A DNA stretch of 64,000 bases from Asterias rubens (lineage: Eukaryota; Echinodermata; Asteroidea; Forcipulatida; Asteriidae): positions 10,514,866 to 10,578,865 of the forward strand of contig NC_047080.1 of assembly GCF_902459465.1 (NCBI RefSeq). The letters run 5' to 3'. The notes beneath the pieces were generated by a model. The model ran no database searches. It saw nothing but the letters and a program-made list of their open reading frames with translations, and was not told the origin of the DNA. This document shows, piece by piece, positions 37,301 to 49,900 of this stretch. Every line of letters begins with the position of its first letter. The stretch's first letter is position 1. The position numbers were made by a program, and so were the translations under genes.

Positions 37301-38297
37301 CACAGCCGCCTACTTTTAATTTTCGGTATGAAGAAGTCTGGAAGCCGCCCTAAATTTTTGAAATTTGATTTAGGGACATGCCAGGATGACGCAGGTACAA
37401 ACTGCGTCTCTCTATCGTTTTTAGTTCCAGAATTATTCAAAAGTATAGCTGAAAGTTTTTATAAGTCCGGGCTTTTTTTCAACGCATATATTTGTTTTCT
37501 CCAATAATTACCACATGCCGTGTATATCATGCATTAAATGTCCCAAATTTATGGGGGGTGTCGGGTCTACTCCCTGGCCTCTAGCGTCGCTTTGAAAATC
37601 CCCATAGCACTAATTTTTGTACGAGAGGAAAGCCCTTGAAATTGTCAATCCAATGGTGCTAAACTTGTTTAGATTGAGCAATGATTTCGGGTCAAATTGA
37701 CCCGTTGTACTTTTGATTTTCTTTGTGCACAAAAATCCCGTTAGGAGGCTTGTTGAGTTCGTTTCGGAGCACAGCCGCCTACTTTTAATTTTCGGTATGA
37801 AGAAGTCTGGAAGCCGCTCTAAAACTTTGAAATTTGAATTAAGGGACATGCCAGGATGACGCAGGTACAAACTGCGTCTCTCTATCGTTTTTAGTTCCAG
37901 AATGATTCAAAAGTATAGCTGAAAGTTTTTATAAGTCCGGGCTTCTTTTCAGCGGCATATATTTGTTTTCTCCAATAATTACCACATGCCGTGTATATCA
38001 TGCATTAAATGTCCCAAATTTATGGGGGGTGTCGGGTCTACTCCCTGGCCTCTAGCGTCGCTTTGAAAATCCCCACTCTTGAAATTTGAATTTAGGGACA
38101 TGCCAAGATGACGCAGGTACAAACTGCGTCTCTCTATCGTTTTTGGTCAAATTGACCCGTTGTACTTTTGATTTTCTCTGTGCACAAAAATCCCGTAGGG
38201 AGGCTTGTTGAGTTCGTTTCGGAGCACAACCACCTACTGTTAATTTTCGGTATCAAGAAGTCTGGAAGCCGCTCTAAAACTTGAAATTTGAATTTAG
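28339..38297. repeat. 469-bp satellite array, about 21 units plus rearranged edge
   Basis: The dyad GGGTCAAATTGACCC starts units at 28339, 28809, 29278, 29748, 30216, 30686, 31155, 31624, 32093, 32562, 33031, 33500, 33970, 34405, 34875, 35344, 35812, 36282, 36751, 37220 and 37689; a broken copy starts at 38145. Most units are 468-470 bp and nearly identical; the unit at 33970 is 435 bp because of two small deletions. Each unit contains three perfect dyads: CGGGTCAA-A-TTGACCCG, GACGCAG-7 bp-CTGCGTC and CTAAACTTGTTTAG. Units differ mostly by one A in a CCTAAATTTTTG tract and by small changes after a T7 run (CAGCGGCAT, CAACGCAT, CAAACCAT and others). Open frames of 75-113 codons on the plus strand and 99 on the minus strand repeat with the unit, but they overlap each other, are broken by the A-tract indel and resemble nothing known. 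I treat the array as non-coding satellite DNA. Confidence 0.97.
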
Positions 38298-39173
38298 GTA
38301 CATTTTTTTTTTAAATTCTTGACTTGTAGTGATGTAATTAAAGTTTTTGAACTATAATGTTTAACGTTAGCGAGTATAGTCAGCTACATTATACTCGGTT
38401 AGCTCGGATAGACTGACCGTCAGTTGTCCTGTTTTGGCCGAACATATCAAGTAGGATTCGAAACGTTGCATGACGGAAATACGATTTAGTAAGGTTTGCG
38501 GCGGACTATCTCTAAATGAGTTAGGGTGGTTCTGAAACGAACCGTTGGTTTCAACTTGACGTTTCGATCAGTATGCTCTGGTCGTCTTCTGGAGAAAGGT
38601 AGACTCTGATGCAAATGTATCAAAGTTGTTTTTCGTGGAGGTTGGACAGGACTTATTTCGCTAAAAATACCAAACTGAAAACGGAGCACAAGTGGTATAA
38701 CTTCACTCAAATAATTATAGTAAAGTTATGACATTATCAAACACCAAATCGCTATTCTATACTCCGTGTGCTTATAAATGCTACTGAGTTAGCTGGCTGA
38801 CATTTTCTGACGAGACAACGCATTGCCCTACCACTGGTACTCCACAACGTGACCCAGCTATGTTGTGTGGGGAAACTTGTAAATTTGTTGGGACATTTGT
38901 GGACACAAAAACAAGTTATCATTGTTTGTAATCGTACTGAGCAATTTATTTCACCACGAGGGTTGAATATTATTAACAAGCTTGAATATTAAACATCAGC
39001 CTTTGAGAAGGTATACATTAAAACGGTCGGTGGAATGATTCAAAAGACCATTGACATACAATACAATGTTAACTACAATATTATATAATTATGATTGTAT
39101 ACTAGTTCGTTGGAAAATGTTTTTACAAGTTTTTCTTAGACATTTGGCTTCCAAGTAATCATAATTATTTCAC

Positions 39174-39555
39174 TTAAAGGGTCTGAAGACGTTTGGTAAT
39201 TGTCAAAGACCAGTCTTCTCACTCAGTGTATCCCAACATATGCATAAAATAACAAGCCTGTGAAAATTAGGACTCAATTGGCCTTTGAAGTTACAAGAAA
39301 AAGTTGAAAGAAAAAACACCTTAGTTGTACAAAAAAAGTGTGTGCTTTCAAATAGGAATAAAAAGGCTTCTGGCCAGAAGGCTTTTATTATTTTAGTGAG
39401 GAATTATACCTCTTTCTCAAAAGCTACGCTACTTCAGAGGGAGTCGTTTCTCACAATGTGTTATACCATCAACCTCTCCCCATTACTCGTAATCAAGAAA
39501 GGTTTTATGATAATAATTGTTTTGAGTAATTATCAATAGTGTCCACTGCCTTGAA
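39174..39555 (+). mobile_element. Family A element, forward
   Basis: TTAAAGGGTCTGAAGACG through AATAGTGTCCACTGCCTTG; the left terminus is worn. Confidence 0.85.
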
Positions 39556-39598
39556 GACAATTAATTTTAGTAGTTGACATAACTAAAAGACCCTTTGA

Positions 39599-39994
39599 TT
39601 AAAGACAATGGACACTATTGGTAAATGTCAAAGACCAGTCTTCTCACTTGGTGTATCTCAACATATGCATACAATAACAAACCTGTGAAAATTTGAGCTC
39701 AATTGGTCGTCGAAGTTGCGAGATAAATGAAAGAAAAAAACATTCTTGTCACACGAAGTTGTGTGCTTTCTGATGCTTCTGATGCTTCTGATTTCGAGAC
39801 CTCAAGTTCTAAACTTGAGGTCTCGAAATCAAATTCGTAGAAAATTACTTCTCTGTCGAAAACTACGTCACTTCAGAGGGAGCTGTTTCTCACAATGTTT
39901 TATACTATCAACCTCTCCCCATTACTCGTCACCAAGAAAGGTTTTATGATGATAATTATTTTGAGTAATTACCAATAGTGTCCACTGCCTTTAA
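39599..39994 (+). mobile_element. Family A element, forward, complete
   Basis: TTAAAGACAATGGACACTAT to TAGTGTCCACTGCCTTTAA. Central hairpin GAGACCTCAAGTTC / AACTTGAGGTCTC. Only 43 bp separate it from the previous copy. Confidence 0.9.
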
Positions 39995-40468
39995 CTGGAC
40001 GCTGATTGAGCTATATTCATCAAGTCCCTTTGTAACTCTCACTGAATGAAAGAGGTTACGAGAAGTCCTTATTTACAAATAAACAACTATTGATATTAGG
40101 TTACAACATTGCACAAAAGGGGTTTCCTGGAAATTAACAAAGAACCATATTTCAAATACATCCAACCCAAACAACGGGCTAAAATGGACAAGGTAAATCA
40201 GATAGTGTTTAACAATCCTACATTAAATATAAAATATTGGAATGTATGAAATCAAATTGTTCTTAAAGAATAGAATTATAACAGCAATGTGCTTAGAAAG
40301 AAAGAAGTGCAATTATTGCGACAAAAATTAAATATATAAAACATTTCAGCTGAAAATTAATCGTGACAATTATTAGTACTGCTTGGACGTGCTTTTAAAA
40401 CAACATCCATCGCTCCAACCCCCAAAAGAGATAAAAACTTACATACTTTATAATTATTGTTGTCATAG

Positions 40469-40620
40469 CCAGGCTCAATTTCACAAAACATGAAGATAAT
40501 AATATTATCTTAACATGACTTGTAAGTTTTACAACAGTGATTTGTGTTGTGACGTCACACTTTGCTTAGCAACCGACTACGATTGATTTGCAATCTTAAC
40601 TCTTTGTAAAATCGGCACCT
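40469..40620. mobile_element. Short palindromic element, family F, copy 1
   Basis: CTCAATTTCACAAAACATG left and CTTAACTCTTTGTAAAATCG right, with GTGACGTCACACTTTGCTTA inside. Similar sequence and order at 51980-52135. Confidence 0.65.
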
Positions 40621-40815
40621 GTTCATAGTAAACCAATGAGTCTACTTCAGTGATAATAATTGCTATACCGATTTGTGGAAATTTTACAGATCCCAAACAA
40701 AGACGAACTAGATGTATTGGTTATAAATATTGAGATATAACCTTCAACCATTCATATAACCTTCGTCAATCTTGATTATGATTGACCTACCTCCTGTGAC
40801 GTCATTGGGTCATAC

Positions 40816-40967
40816 TTATTTCTCCTTTGACACTTGACCTTCGAATTTTCCCATGACGTTTCCTGGAGGGCGGTAGAATGCGACCAGGACGACTTTGCCT
40901 TCCTTGGTGATGGCCTTTCCAATACCCATCTCCTTGGTGTCCTTCCAGACCATCTGGGTAAAGTGGC
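40816..40967 (-). CDS. CAP gene exon 11 (domain 3 C-terminal part, stop)
   Basis: Acceptor [43 protein letters not shown], ending QVSKEK and TAA at 40818-40816. Confidence 0.93.
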
Positions 40968-43900
40968 CTAAGTAAGAATGCACACACGAAGTATAGTTAA
41001 TAGTTACGGGAATTTGACATGAATAACGTTAATGGCCAACTGTGGTTAAATGACCAGCTGTGGTTAAATGCCTAATTGTTGCTATATGCCCAATGTGGTT
41101 AAATGCATATTTGGTCTTAAATGCTCACCTGCCCCTGATGTGAAACCGGGTTTCTCGAAGTCATATTTGCTGCTTTGTCGATACCACATCTCGGACGTGT
41201 CTTCACCTGTTGACCAATAGCGAGTATATGAAAATTGGATCACAAACTTAAATGAAAATAATAACAATAGTTTTTGAAATTTTGTCAGTCATCTTGTTTC
41301 AGACATTCTTGTTATGTAAGTAAAAGAGAAACAAAATCTTTATAAATCCTGAAAACAAACTAAAACACCATGAGCATTAGGCCTTTTTGCAAATACCCAT
41401 TGCTCACTCAAGAGCTAACTGTTGAATGAGGCGCATGCTGGTCTAGCTAGCGACCAAAAATTGATCGCTAGCTAGACCAGGGCCCAATTTCATGTAGCTA
41501 CTATTATATGCACACAAATTTGCTTAGCATGAATTTTTTTGCATTGATAAAATCAAATTTCCACGTGATTTTCAGGTTAAGCAAACAATAGGCCCTATTG
41601 TTATTTTCAGTTAATATTCTTTGACAGTTGTTGAAAAAAGGGTTGAAAGCAAGTCATACCCGAAAACGCTGTACTGGCACTTGAGTAATGCATAGCGATG
41701 TTTTCGCCAACATCTGATTGGCCACTATTCTTAAACTGGTCATTCTTAGCGAGATGCGCTGCCCAGTCTTGCGCCCTCTTCGTCAGCTCATCAGATCGCT
41801 TCAAGTCGGCAGCGCCGTAACGTGACCGGTATTTGTTATGCGAGTCCAGAGCATCCTTTTGAAACTTAGACAAGTCGGAAGGTGATAGATCAGGGGCGTC
41901 TAGTTTGACGCCAGCAACCTGTGAAGACAAACCGGGTGTATTTTAAACAAAAATCAACATGGGAAGGGACTGGGCAAGTCTACTAGATGTTTGTGTGATA
42001 CAGGCACCTCTTCTCCAGTAATTCGTGTTGCGATATCGGCGACGTCGTTAACGAAGCGAACGTCACGAATCATTTTTATAAATGAATGTTTGACCGAAAA
42101 AGTAGCCCAACAAAAGTCCAATTTGTAATTATGTTGTGCTTATTTATAATGACAGTGATTATTATAAAGAGACTGGACAGTGATTGTAGTGTGAATATAA
42201 TTATAACGGGGATAAGGAATATTAATTGTGCATTACCCATAAAATACACCGATGAGTGTTAGCACTTACTCAGTACTTTCCCGAGCACTGTAAACAAAAA
42301 ATAACTCGGATGGGATTCAAACCCACGACCTTTGCAATAGAGCAGTGTCTTACCATGTGGGTATAATAACTAACCTGTCTGGTAACAGAATCCATGCGTC
42401 TGTCGTCAGATCTTGGCCTGGCTGGGTCCTGACCAACGTACTCGGTACTTCGTACAACGCGAGTCACCTACAACAAGGAAAGAAGCAATTGGTGTCACTG
42501 GACAGAGTCACAGTTGGTATCACAACCACTTGAAGATTAAAGGCCTACATTAATTTGTTATGAAATGAAGCACTCACAATATTCAGCCACTTGTGTTCAT
42601 GGGATTGCATAGGCCTACAATCATGTTATGAAAAAAATCCAAGTTCACCTTTAACGGCTGTTAAAAATGTAAGAAACACAAGTGCACTTCTCTGTGACAT
42701 GTTTGCTGCAAAGGTAGCAGGTTCCCTTCTACGGCTGTTTACTGCAAAAGGCGCAAATTAACTTCTACGGCTGTTTACTGCAAACATCTCAAGTTCACTT
42801 TCTGCAGCTGACTACTGCTTTGCATTACATCATAAGTTAAATTCTACGGCTGTTTACCTTAGATGTTTTTGCTTCCGTTGGTTGAGGTCTGTACCCGTCG
42901 GGTCGCGGGAAAACGTGGTCTTCGAACCGCCCAACAATATTCCCCGGCGGCCGGTACTGTCCAACAACAATCACTTTGCCGCCTTTGGTGACAGCCTTAC
43001 CGATGCCAAACTCTCTTGAACCTTTCCAAACCATCTGAGTGAAATGACCTTCAAAGAAAAGAAAAAAAAGTGCTCAGACCTTTATGTTATATCCCTAGTA
43101 TTACGGGTCCTGGGGTCGATGGGGCCTAACTTAGGACTAGTCCTAGAAGATATTTAAAACGTATGGCTACTCATAAGTTATAGGACATGTAACTCGTCGT
43201 CCTAATTCGAGTTAAGACTTGTATAGTCTTAACTCTGATCTGAGTGAAATGACCTTCAAAGAAAAGAAAAAAAAGTGCTCAGACCTTTATGTTATATCCC
43301 TAGTATTAAGGGTCCTGGGGTCGATGGGGCCTAACTTAGGACTAGTCCTAGAAGATATTTAAAACGTATGGCTACTCATAAGTTATAGGACATGTAACTC
43401 GTCGTCCTAATTCGAGTTAAGACTTGTATAGTCTTAACTCTTTGTGAAATCCACCGCATACCTTTAGAAAGACTCGGCACCATGTCGCCTGTTCAAAGGC
43501 AGTTGTACCTTTTGTAATTACTCCATAAGCTCACGATCATAAAAACATTTGGGGTAAAGAACACTGAAGAGCTGTTGACATTAATATAACACAACGACCC
43601 ATTTGAAGTTGGGCAGTTTTAAAGAAGGGGTAATTTCTCATGCAAAAGTTGAATCTTAGAAAGGCTTCGTGGCATGAAGCATTTCTCTATGTCATTTTAG
43701 TAAGCAATCTTTCGATGCGAGTACAGATTGCTCTCAATGTAACAACAAAACATTTGCTTACTAAAATGGTGCCCATGCCGTACCTCACGTTCTATATCAA
43801 TAGTTGCCCTCTTCTTGTGCCTTGGGGTGCTATTTGCCTGACAATAACTTACCTGTACCGCTAGTGAATCCTGGTTTATTGAAGTCATATTTACTCAGTT

Positions 43901-46900
43901 CACTGTACCACTGGTCAGCAGCTTGCTTGCCTGTTGGATTCAAACATTCAACACATTTGAATAAATTTAATCTGCGCGAATAATAATAGTGAGAGTTTTA
44001 ACTTTCATTATTGAACGAATAGTCTGTATTGCCCCCCCCCCCCACACACATATATGTTTTTTGTGGTGTTTACGATGGACTGGGCAGCTGCTTTCAGTCG
44101 AACAGTCTTTCAATAGGCACTGCGTTTATAACAGATGTTAAATTTGCATCGAGGGTAAAGAATATTTTGGTTTTACCCTTACACCGATGTGTGTAAGCGC
44201 TGTAATAATACTCAGAACTTTCCCGAGTCCTGTGAAGAAAAAAAATCACATGCATAATGACTCGAGTTGGATTCGAACCCACGACCTTTTGCAAAATTAG
44301 TATGCACTACATTCATTGTTACTGTGGCATTCGCTCGGCCTAAGCGCAACCAAGGGTGCTGGGATGGGCAAACATATCAAGCACACCCATTAGATAATGT
44401 TCAGTCCCATCATGCATCACACTCGCACTGCACCATAGAAGTAGCACTGCACGCATGACGTACTTCCTGAACAAGAATCTGTGCAAGCTGATTAGCCCAT
44501 CCCAGCGGTCCTAGATAAATCTGGCCGATGTGGCCGAGCGAAACTCTGGCAAGTAATCTTACCTGAATATGCAGTAGTAGCTGATGAATAATGCATCGCC
44601 ACATTCTCACCAATATCCGTGCCCTTGCTGTGTTCAAATAAGTCATTCTTGGCAAGATGCTCTGCCCAATCCTGTGCACTCTTACATAAGTCAGCTGACA
44701 TCCTCAGCGAATCAACGCCGTGCTTAGATCGGTGCTCGTTGTGGACAGAGAGGGCGTCTTGCTGAAACTATTGTTTTACAGAGTTGATTCAAAGAAATGA
44801 TTGTACAAGTGATTTATGTCGCTTGAAAATCCACAAATTTTATTTTAAAGGCACTGGAGACTAGAATTGCTAGCTTGAAATAGTTGTTAACATAAATACT
44901 TTCTTGGTAATGAGTAATTGAAATAATGTTGATAGTATAAAACACTCTAAGAAACGGCTCCATCTGAAGTAACATGTTTTGAGAAAAAGGTACTTTCTCA
45001 CTCAACAATGAAATATTTATTTAGGCCCTATATACTTCCACTTCAAGCCTGAAGCCGTTTTAATGTATCTGAAAGCGCACAAATTATTTGTCCAACAATG
45101 GGTTTTGTCTTTCATTATTCTCCAACTTCGATGACCAACTGAGTCAAAATGTTCAAAGGTTTGTTATTTCATGCATTATGTTGAGATACACCAAGTGAGA
45201 AAACTGGTCTTTGACAATTACCAAAAGTGTCCAGCGCCTTCACAGACAGGTGACAATTCACGTTCCAGACGCACTCACCTTTGAAAGGGGTTCATTCTCA
45301 TCACCGCCACCCCTTGCAGCAGAAAACTCCCCATGGGTGACCACCTTAGACACGCCTCCGCCGTGCACAGGGAAAACATTCTCATTGTACATGCTCATCA
45401 TATTCCCTGGTGGTTTGTAATTAGCAACGACGAAGATATTGCCGTCCTTTGTCTCCGCTTTACCGATGCCCATTTCCTTGGAGTCTTTCCATACAACCTG
45501 GGAAAAATGTCCTTTAGTGAAAAAAACAAAAAAACTAATATCAAAATCTTTCCGGTGCAGTCTGATAGCAATTGTGTTCATCCTAGATAAGGATGTCATA
45601 CCCGTATGATGGGGGAATAAATTGGATTGTTACAGTCGTTGTGTAAAGTTAAATCCAGAAATATATGCCAACCACCGCGTGGGGCCCAATTGGTAATTGT
45701 CAAAGACTAGCCTTCACAGTTGGTGTATCTCAACATATGCATAAAATAACAAACCTGTGAAAATTTGAGCTCAATCGGTCATCGAAGTTGCGAGATAATA
45801 ATGAAAGAAGAAAAAAAACACCCTTGTCACACGAAAATGTGTGTGTTTAGATGGTTGATTTCGAGACCTCAAGTTCTAAACTTGAGGTCTCGAAATCAAA
45901 TTCATGGAAAATTACTTCTTTCTCGAAAACTATGGCACTTCAGATGGAGCCGTTTCTCACAGTGTTTTATACCATCAACCTCTCCCCATTGCTCGTAATC
46001 AAGATAGGTTTTATGATAATAATTATTTTGAGTAATTACCAATAGTGTCCACTGCCTTTAAGCCTGTGGGCAGCTGCTAAAAAGCACACAAAAGTTAGCT
46101 TAACTTGAACGGGTTACCGGCCAAAATTGCTTTATGTTATTACATATATGTTCGTGATTGTTGCCGCAGCTAAGACATTTTGTCAAGCAGGCGCATTTTC
46201 TGCATAATAGCTTTATGGACGGTCCCTCTAGTGTTTGTGGGGGGAAGTTAACACTCAACACATTTTGAAAATCCCTCCTCATACATTATTTAGGGAGGGA
46301 TTCTTTGGTGAAGGAAACTCATGACCATAAAAACTTACAAGTAACATGGAGGTAGGAGGTAGAAATATTTCTACCACATTGTAGTAAGCACTGCATACAG
46401 GCTGTTGAATATGTAACATTTAAATTTACAATTCTCTCCAAAGGGAATGTGGAATACAAAGATGAGACATTTAAACACATCATCTGAGAAGCCTTTCTCA
46501 AATAGGGCTTCTAATCTACATAGTCAGTTATTCACTGCTCCAGATTTTGGTCCCAATATGTACGGTACAAAAAAAAAACTTAACTTTATACTAAAATAAA
46601 TCTCGATGCTACATAAACACCGCTACTGTCCCTAACTGTTGAACACACCGATGGGAATGGTGTTATGTGTTCAACTACGGTTCAACAAACTAAATGTTGC
46701 CAACATTAAATGATTGAACATGGTTTGTGAACATGCATGTAGTGTACAGTGGTACGTGTACATAGTACGCAATGACATGCATACTGCCCCTGTGCTCCCC
46801 ATATATTTTTTTACAGTCCATAGTGCAGGTGTACATGTACTGTACACATGTGGAGTTATATACCGTACACAATTACATGTAATGTATAGTCCATATCATT

Positions 46901-49900
46901 GTATAGTACATGTACGTTTACGATTACAGTGTACACGATGCACGTCGTAAACCACGTAGGTATGTACATACAGTAATACTACACTGCTGCCTTATTATGC
47001 AAATTACGGAGCCCATGCACAGCCGGCCTGCCATCATCCGGCCGTGTGTGCCACGCTGATTGCGCGGCATGAGTCACGCCCCATAGTTAATATGCACACT
47101 CATGACCTTTCAACCGGCAAATACACCAAGCACCGTTTGTAAGCGCTGTGTAATCAGGAAATAAACCCCTTGTTTTCACGGTTTTCTGAATTGTTACTTC
47201 CAAATTGTCTGAAACGGTACTGTTTATTTCTTGAGAAGTTATAGGGTTGTTATCTACGTTTGTGGAAAAGGTATGAAGAACATTTCAGCATCAACAATAA
47301 TGTGTGTAAGTTGTGAGTTTGAAACTTTACCATCATAGCTGTTGCGTGTGTATGGGAAATAGGCTTGATTCGCAATGTACAGCCTACGTCAAGATCATAC
47401 TTTTAGGGATCATTTCTATAGTATGTATCTTCTCTCACGAATGCACATTTGACCAACATACGCAAATCACGATGACGAGTCGTAGTGTTCCTCTCTGAGC
47501 GCGAAGCGGGTCCAAGGCGTTACCTTCTGGGTTCTGCCGAGGGCCATTGATGAACGTTCCTCCTACCCATAAGTGGCAGTTGGAGGAGGGGAACACATTC
47601 TGAGTGATTTGAGGTCAAACATTTTTACATCAAAATAAATCGGAATTATTACAATTGCAATACTGGAATTACTGTGATTATCACATTTCGGTCGAACGAT
47701 TTCAGCGGTTGAGTATGTTCCGAAGGCTATCGACAACTGGTGATACTTATCGTTGCTTAAATAAAAGCTTACATGAAATAATAGTATGGGAAATAATATA
47801 AGCTGACATAGGTTTTTAATTGAATTAAAGAGTGATAAAAGAGGAGCATTCCGACACCTATAAAATCAAGCAGTGTGTTTAGGTTTCATGCTGAAATTTG
47901 TGCATGGTGTTCAGTATTCTTCTTCTGACTCACTAAACGGATTTGACCCCCCCCCCCATAAAATCACGGGTTTGGTTTGCCATGTATTATGAAAAATTTA
48001 TACTATTACTATGGTTGGTTGCACAAACATTAACACTGTCTGCAACTTTGCCTGGCTCCCCACATCACTTCAATGTGACAATATTGTTCACCACAGAGCA
48101 TTCAGAGAAAGATTTGAAATGGAACTGCCGAACTCAAAATCAAGAACTGAACTGTATTGATCAAGGACTATTCCTGTTAGGAATAGATTATCTGAGTCAC
48201 TGACTCCATCTTTAGATTCATTCATCCTTTAAAGACACTGGACACTTTTGGTAATTGTCAAAGTCTTCTCACTTGGTGTATCTCAACATGTATGCGAAAC
48301 AAACCTGTGAAAGTTTCAGCTCAATTGGTCGTTGAAGTTGCGAGATAATAATGAAAGAAAAAACACCTTAGTCACATGAATGGTCACACTTGGTAACGAG
48401 CAATGGAGAGCTGTCGATAGTGTTAAACGTTGTGAGAAACGGCTCCCTCTAAAGTAACGTAGCTTTTTTTAAGAGGTAATTTGTCGCTTGAGTATTAAAA
48501 GACTTTTTAAGGCATCTGAAGGCACACAAGAGTGTTTTTTCATTATTCATTTGCAACTTCGAAGACCAATTGAGTCTAAGTTTTCACATGCTAGTTATTT
48601 AATGCATATGATGGGATACACCAGTGAGAATACTCGCTTGTCTTTATTAATTACCAACAGGGTGTCCAGTGCCTTTAAGTGCTACCTTCCTTAATGCAAC
48701 TATTTTATACGCTTTATCAGTCATGTTTAACACATTTAACAATCCATCAAGTAACGAAAGTTATAGATTAACCAATCTTACCTGTCCCCGATCGAAATCC
48801 AGGAGAGCTAAAGTTGTACTTTTGGACCTCGGAGTACCATTGGTCAGTCACTTGCTGTCCTAAAACAATAATGGTTAAACAACCGTCTAAAAAGACTGAG
48901 CAAGTAAAGTAAGTGTAGATTCTCAGACACTATTGTTTATAAAGTCATAGACATCAATGTACGAATACAATCTCTTTGAAACAAAAAAAGTACATGGAAT
49001 TCGATTTCATGTTTATACACAGATGAAATAAATAATCGCCAAAATATTTTGAAATTAGGCTTCGAGACATTATTTTAAATATAAAGCTGAAGACGTCAAT
49101 GAAACTGAGATAATCTAAAAAGTATTTTTCTTTTTTACATAGAATTCGATTTCATGTCAATACACATTTCTTTTTTTGAAATGAGACGAAATTGGTTTTG
49201 GGTGAAGGCTTTTGTAAATTAATTATCACGGTGGTCTGTGATATGTACTACAACAATGCATTGTAACATACCTGAATAGTCTTTATAGCCGGAAACCATA
49301 GCAACATTTTCACCAAACTCCCGGTTGGAACTGTGCTCCAATTTGCCGATATTGGCCAAATGATCAGCCCATTTCTGCGCATGTTTGCAGAGTTCCTTGT
49401 TCAGTTTGAGGGGTGGCACCCCATGGTTTGTGCGAGCTCTGTAAAGTGTGACAATGAAAAGAGGTGACACGGGGTTTCTGAACTATTTGATGTATACATT
49501 AAACTTGAATGACTAAAAGGGTTCATTGTCACATTATTCGTTGCATGAAGGAGCAGGTATGACCCGTAGGGCTAAAAAGTGACAATTGTTGGCTCACGTG
49601 ATCAGTGTTCATCCATGGTTTCAGCAGTAAACACAACATCATCATCATTTTCGGGGGAATTACATCGACAAGCTGATATTCAAGCTTAACATCGAGCAAA
49701 ATGTTCTGGGTCCAGTTTCAGAGCTAGTCTATTAAATGGGGCACGGTTTATTAAACAAGAGCAGTTATGTAATAAATTTTAAAGGAACATTACAGAAGTG
49801 GTAAGAAAAACAATCGTGACAGATCTCAGATTTACATCAAACTTACACGGTCTAATGATGATGATAGAAGAAAACATCCCTTGAAATATTTCTGCCTGGA

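Larger units (their letters stand above)
38298..40815. other. Intergenic sequence between satellite and the CAP gene
   Basis: Contains two family A elements (39174, 39599) and a family F palindromic element (40469). No gene recognised. Any 3' UTR of the CAP gene would lie immediately below 40816; no clear AATAAA was found close by. Confidence 0.6.

Noticed and set aside
28339..38297. Tandem array of protein-coding genes (75-113 aa plus strand, 99 aa minus strand)
   Set aside because: The frames exist on both strands of the same repeat, are broken by a single-base tract difference, match no known family and are fully explained by copying of one unit.
28339..38297. CENP-B-box-like motif in the satellite (TTCGTTTCGGAGCA)
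   Set aside because: The required A and CGGG positions of the box do not match; only the TTCG core agrees.
28339..38297. CRISPR-like or snRNA/5S-type repeat
   Set aside because: Units are contiguous without variable spacers, the sequence is animal, and no conserved snRNA or 5S blocks were found; AATTTTTG alone is not enough for an Sm-site call.
42837..45599. Three separate single-domain CAP genes
   Set aside because: Domains 2 and 3 have no start codon context of their own and domains 1 and 2 have no stop; exon phases and the LSK-FQ(Q/K)DA junctions favour one transcript.
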